In this document: one piece after another, positions 63,836-64,000 of the stretch
Layout of the letters: each line of letters opens with the position of its first letter
How positions within the stretch are numbered: position 1 is the first letter of the stretch
NCBI RefSeq assembly: GCF_003628305.1
Contig: NZ_RBZM01000008.1
Location: forward strand, 124,001-188,000
DNA from: Cohnella endophytica
Lineage (GTDB): Bacteria > Bacillota > Bacilli > Paenibacillales > Paenibacillaceae
Length of the DNA: 64,000 nt
Direction: 5' to 3'
Made by a program: the position numbers and the translations under genes
The notes under the pieces: generated by a model
What the model saw: the letters and a program-made list of their open reading frames with translations, nothing else
Database searches by the model: none
Told to the model about the DNA's origin: nothing

Positions 63836-64000
63836 TTGAGTACACAGAGTATTGGAGTTCCATTAGAAGGTTTTGCCGATTTTAGCCGAACGGTAGCCTC
63901 GGAAGGCGCGGTGCTGCTAAAGAACGACGATCAGGTGCTTCCGCTTCGAAACGGCGATAACGTTGCCGTCTTCGGCAGAACCCAAGTTAATTACTACCGC
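63836..64000 (+). CDS. GH3 family glycosidase, N-terminal fragment (3' truncated by window)
   Basis: The TTG at 63836 follows GGGAGGAAATAAA, and the frame stays open to the window edge (55 codons). The translated start has ASEGAVLLKND and LPLRNGDNVAVFGRTQ, which is the motif that opens the GH3 C-terminal (alpha/beta sandwich) domain. Finding it at residue 20 means the domains are in swapped order, as in a known subgroup of bacterial GH3 beta-glucosidases. No signal peptide, so cytosolic. A TATATT box lies near 63790. Confidence 0.75.
   Translation, partial: MSTQSIGVPLEGFADFSRTVASEGAVLLKNDDQVLPLRNGDNVAVFGRTQVNYYR

Overview
The window looks like a chromosomal segment of a soil or plant-associated Paenibacillaceae bacterium (Paenibacillus or Cohnella type). 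The support is mid-range GC with strong AGGAGG-type ribosome sites, lipoprotein solute-binding proteins of CUT1 sugar importers encoded without an ATPase, YesM/YesN-type kinase and AraC regulators beside sugar operons, many secreted or cytosolic glycosidases, and several GTG/TTG starts. No rRNA, tRNA, CRISPR array, phage or insertion sequence was seen. Coding density is high, and no gene-free stretch exceeds about 215 bases. The genus is an inference from gene content.

Layout. 1-5.6 kb: end of a solute-binding lipoprotein, a secreted beta-helix protein and a GH29-like protein with a discoidin domain. 5.6-9.3 kb: NCS2 nucleobase permease with an ankyrin lipoprotein, a divergent LysR regulator and an RNase H-fold protein. 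9.4-20 kb: YesM/YesN pair followed by an operon of binding protein, two permeases, a GHL6/GH151-like glycosidase, asparaginase II and CutC. 20-21 kb: a DUF5808 protein and a DUF1349 protein. 21.2-27.3 kb: cheA-cheW-mcp-cheR-cheB without cheY. 27.4-32.9 kb: an OmpR-type regulator, an EAL protein, two REC-Hpt proteins and a membrane histidine kinase, the parts of a phosphorelay. 33-39.6 kb: HD phosphohydrolase and a membrane-bound AraC regulator with a second CUT1 importer. 39.7-46.3 kb: ROK kinase, Gfo/Idh/MocA protein, a third importer and a LacI regulator, linked by a repeated operator. 46.3-52.5 kb: DeoR regulator divergent from an operon of GH4, PfkB, SIS isomerase, class II aldolase and LacC-like kinase. 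52.7-56.5 kb: an operon of class I aldolase, Gfo/Idh/MocA, PfkB kinase and D-lyxose-isomerase-like cupin. 56.6-57.4 kb: alpha/beta hydrolase. 57.6-63.7 kb: a 1577-residue double P-type ATPase flanked by small membrane and glycine-zipper proteins. 63.8 kb to the end: start of a GH3 enzyme.

How the genes work together. Most of the window senses, imports and breaks down glycans. The middle is a signalling block in which a CheY-less chemosensory array sits beside phosphorelay parts and a c-di-GMP phosphodiesterase. Two neighbouring operons each carry an isomerase, a sugar kinase and an aldolase, yet have no transporter of their own. The second of these (52.7-56.5 kb) and the double-ATPase locus are the best candidates for undescribed biology.
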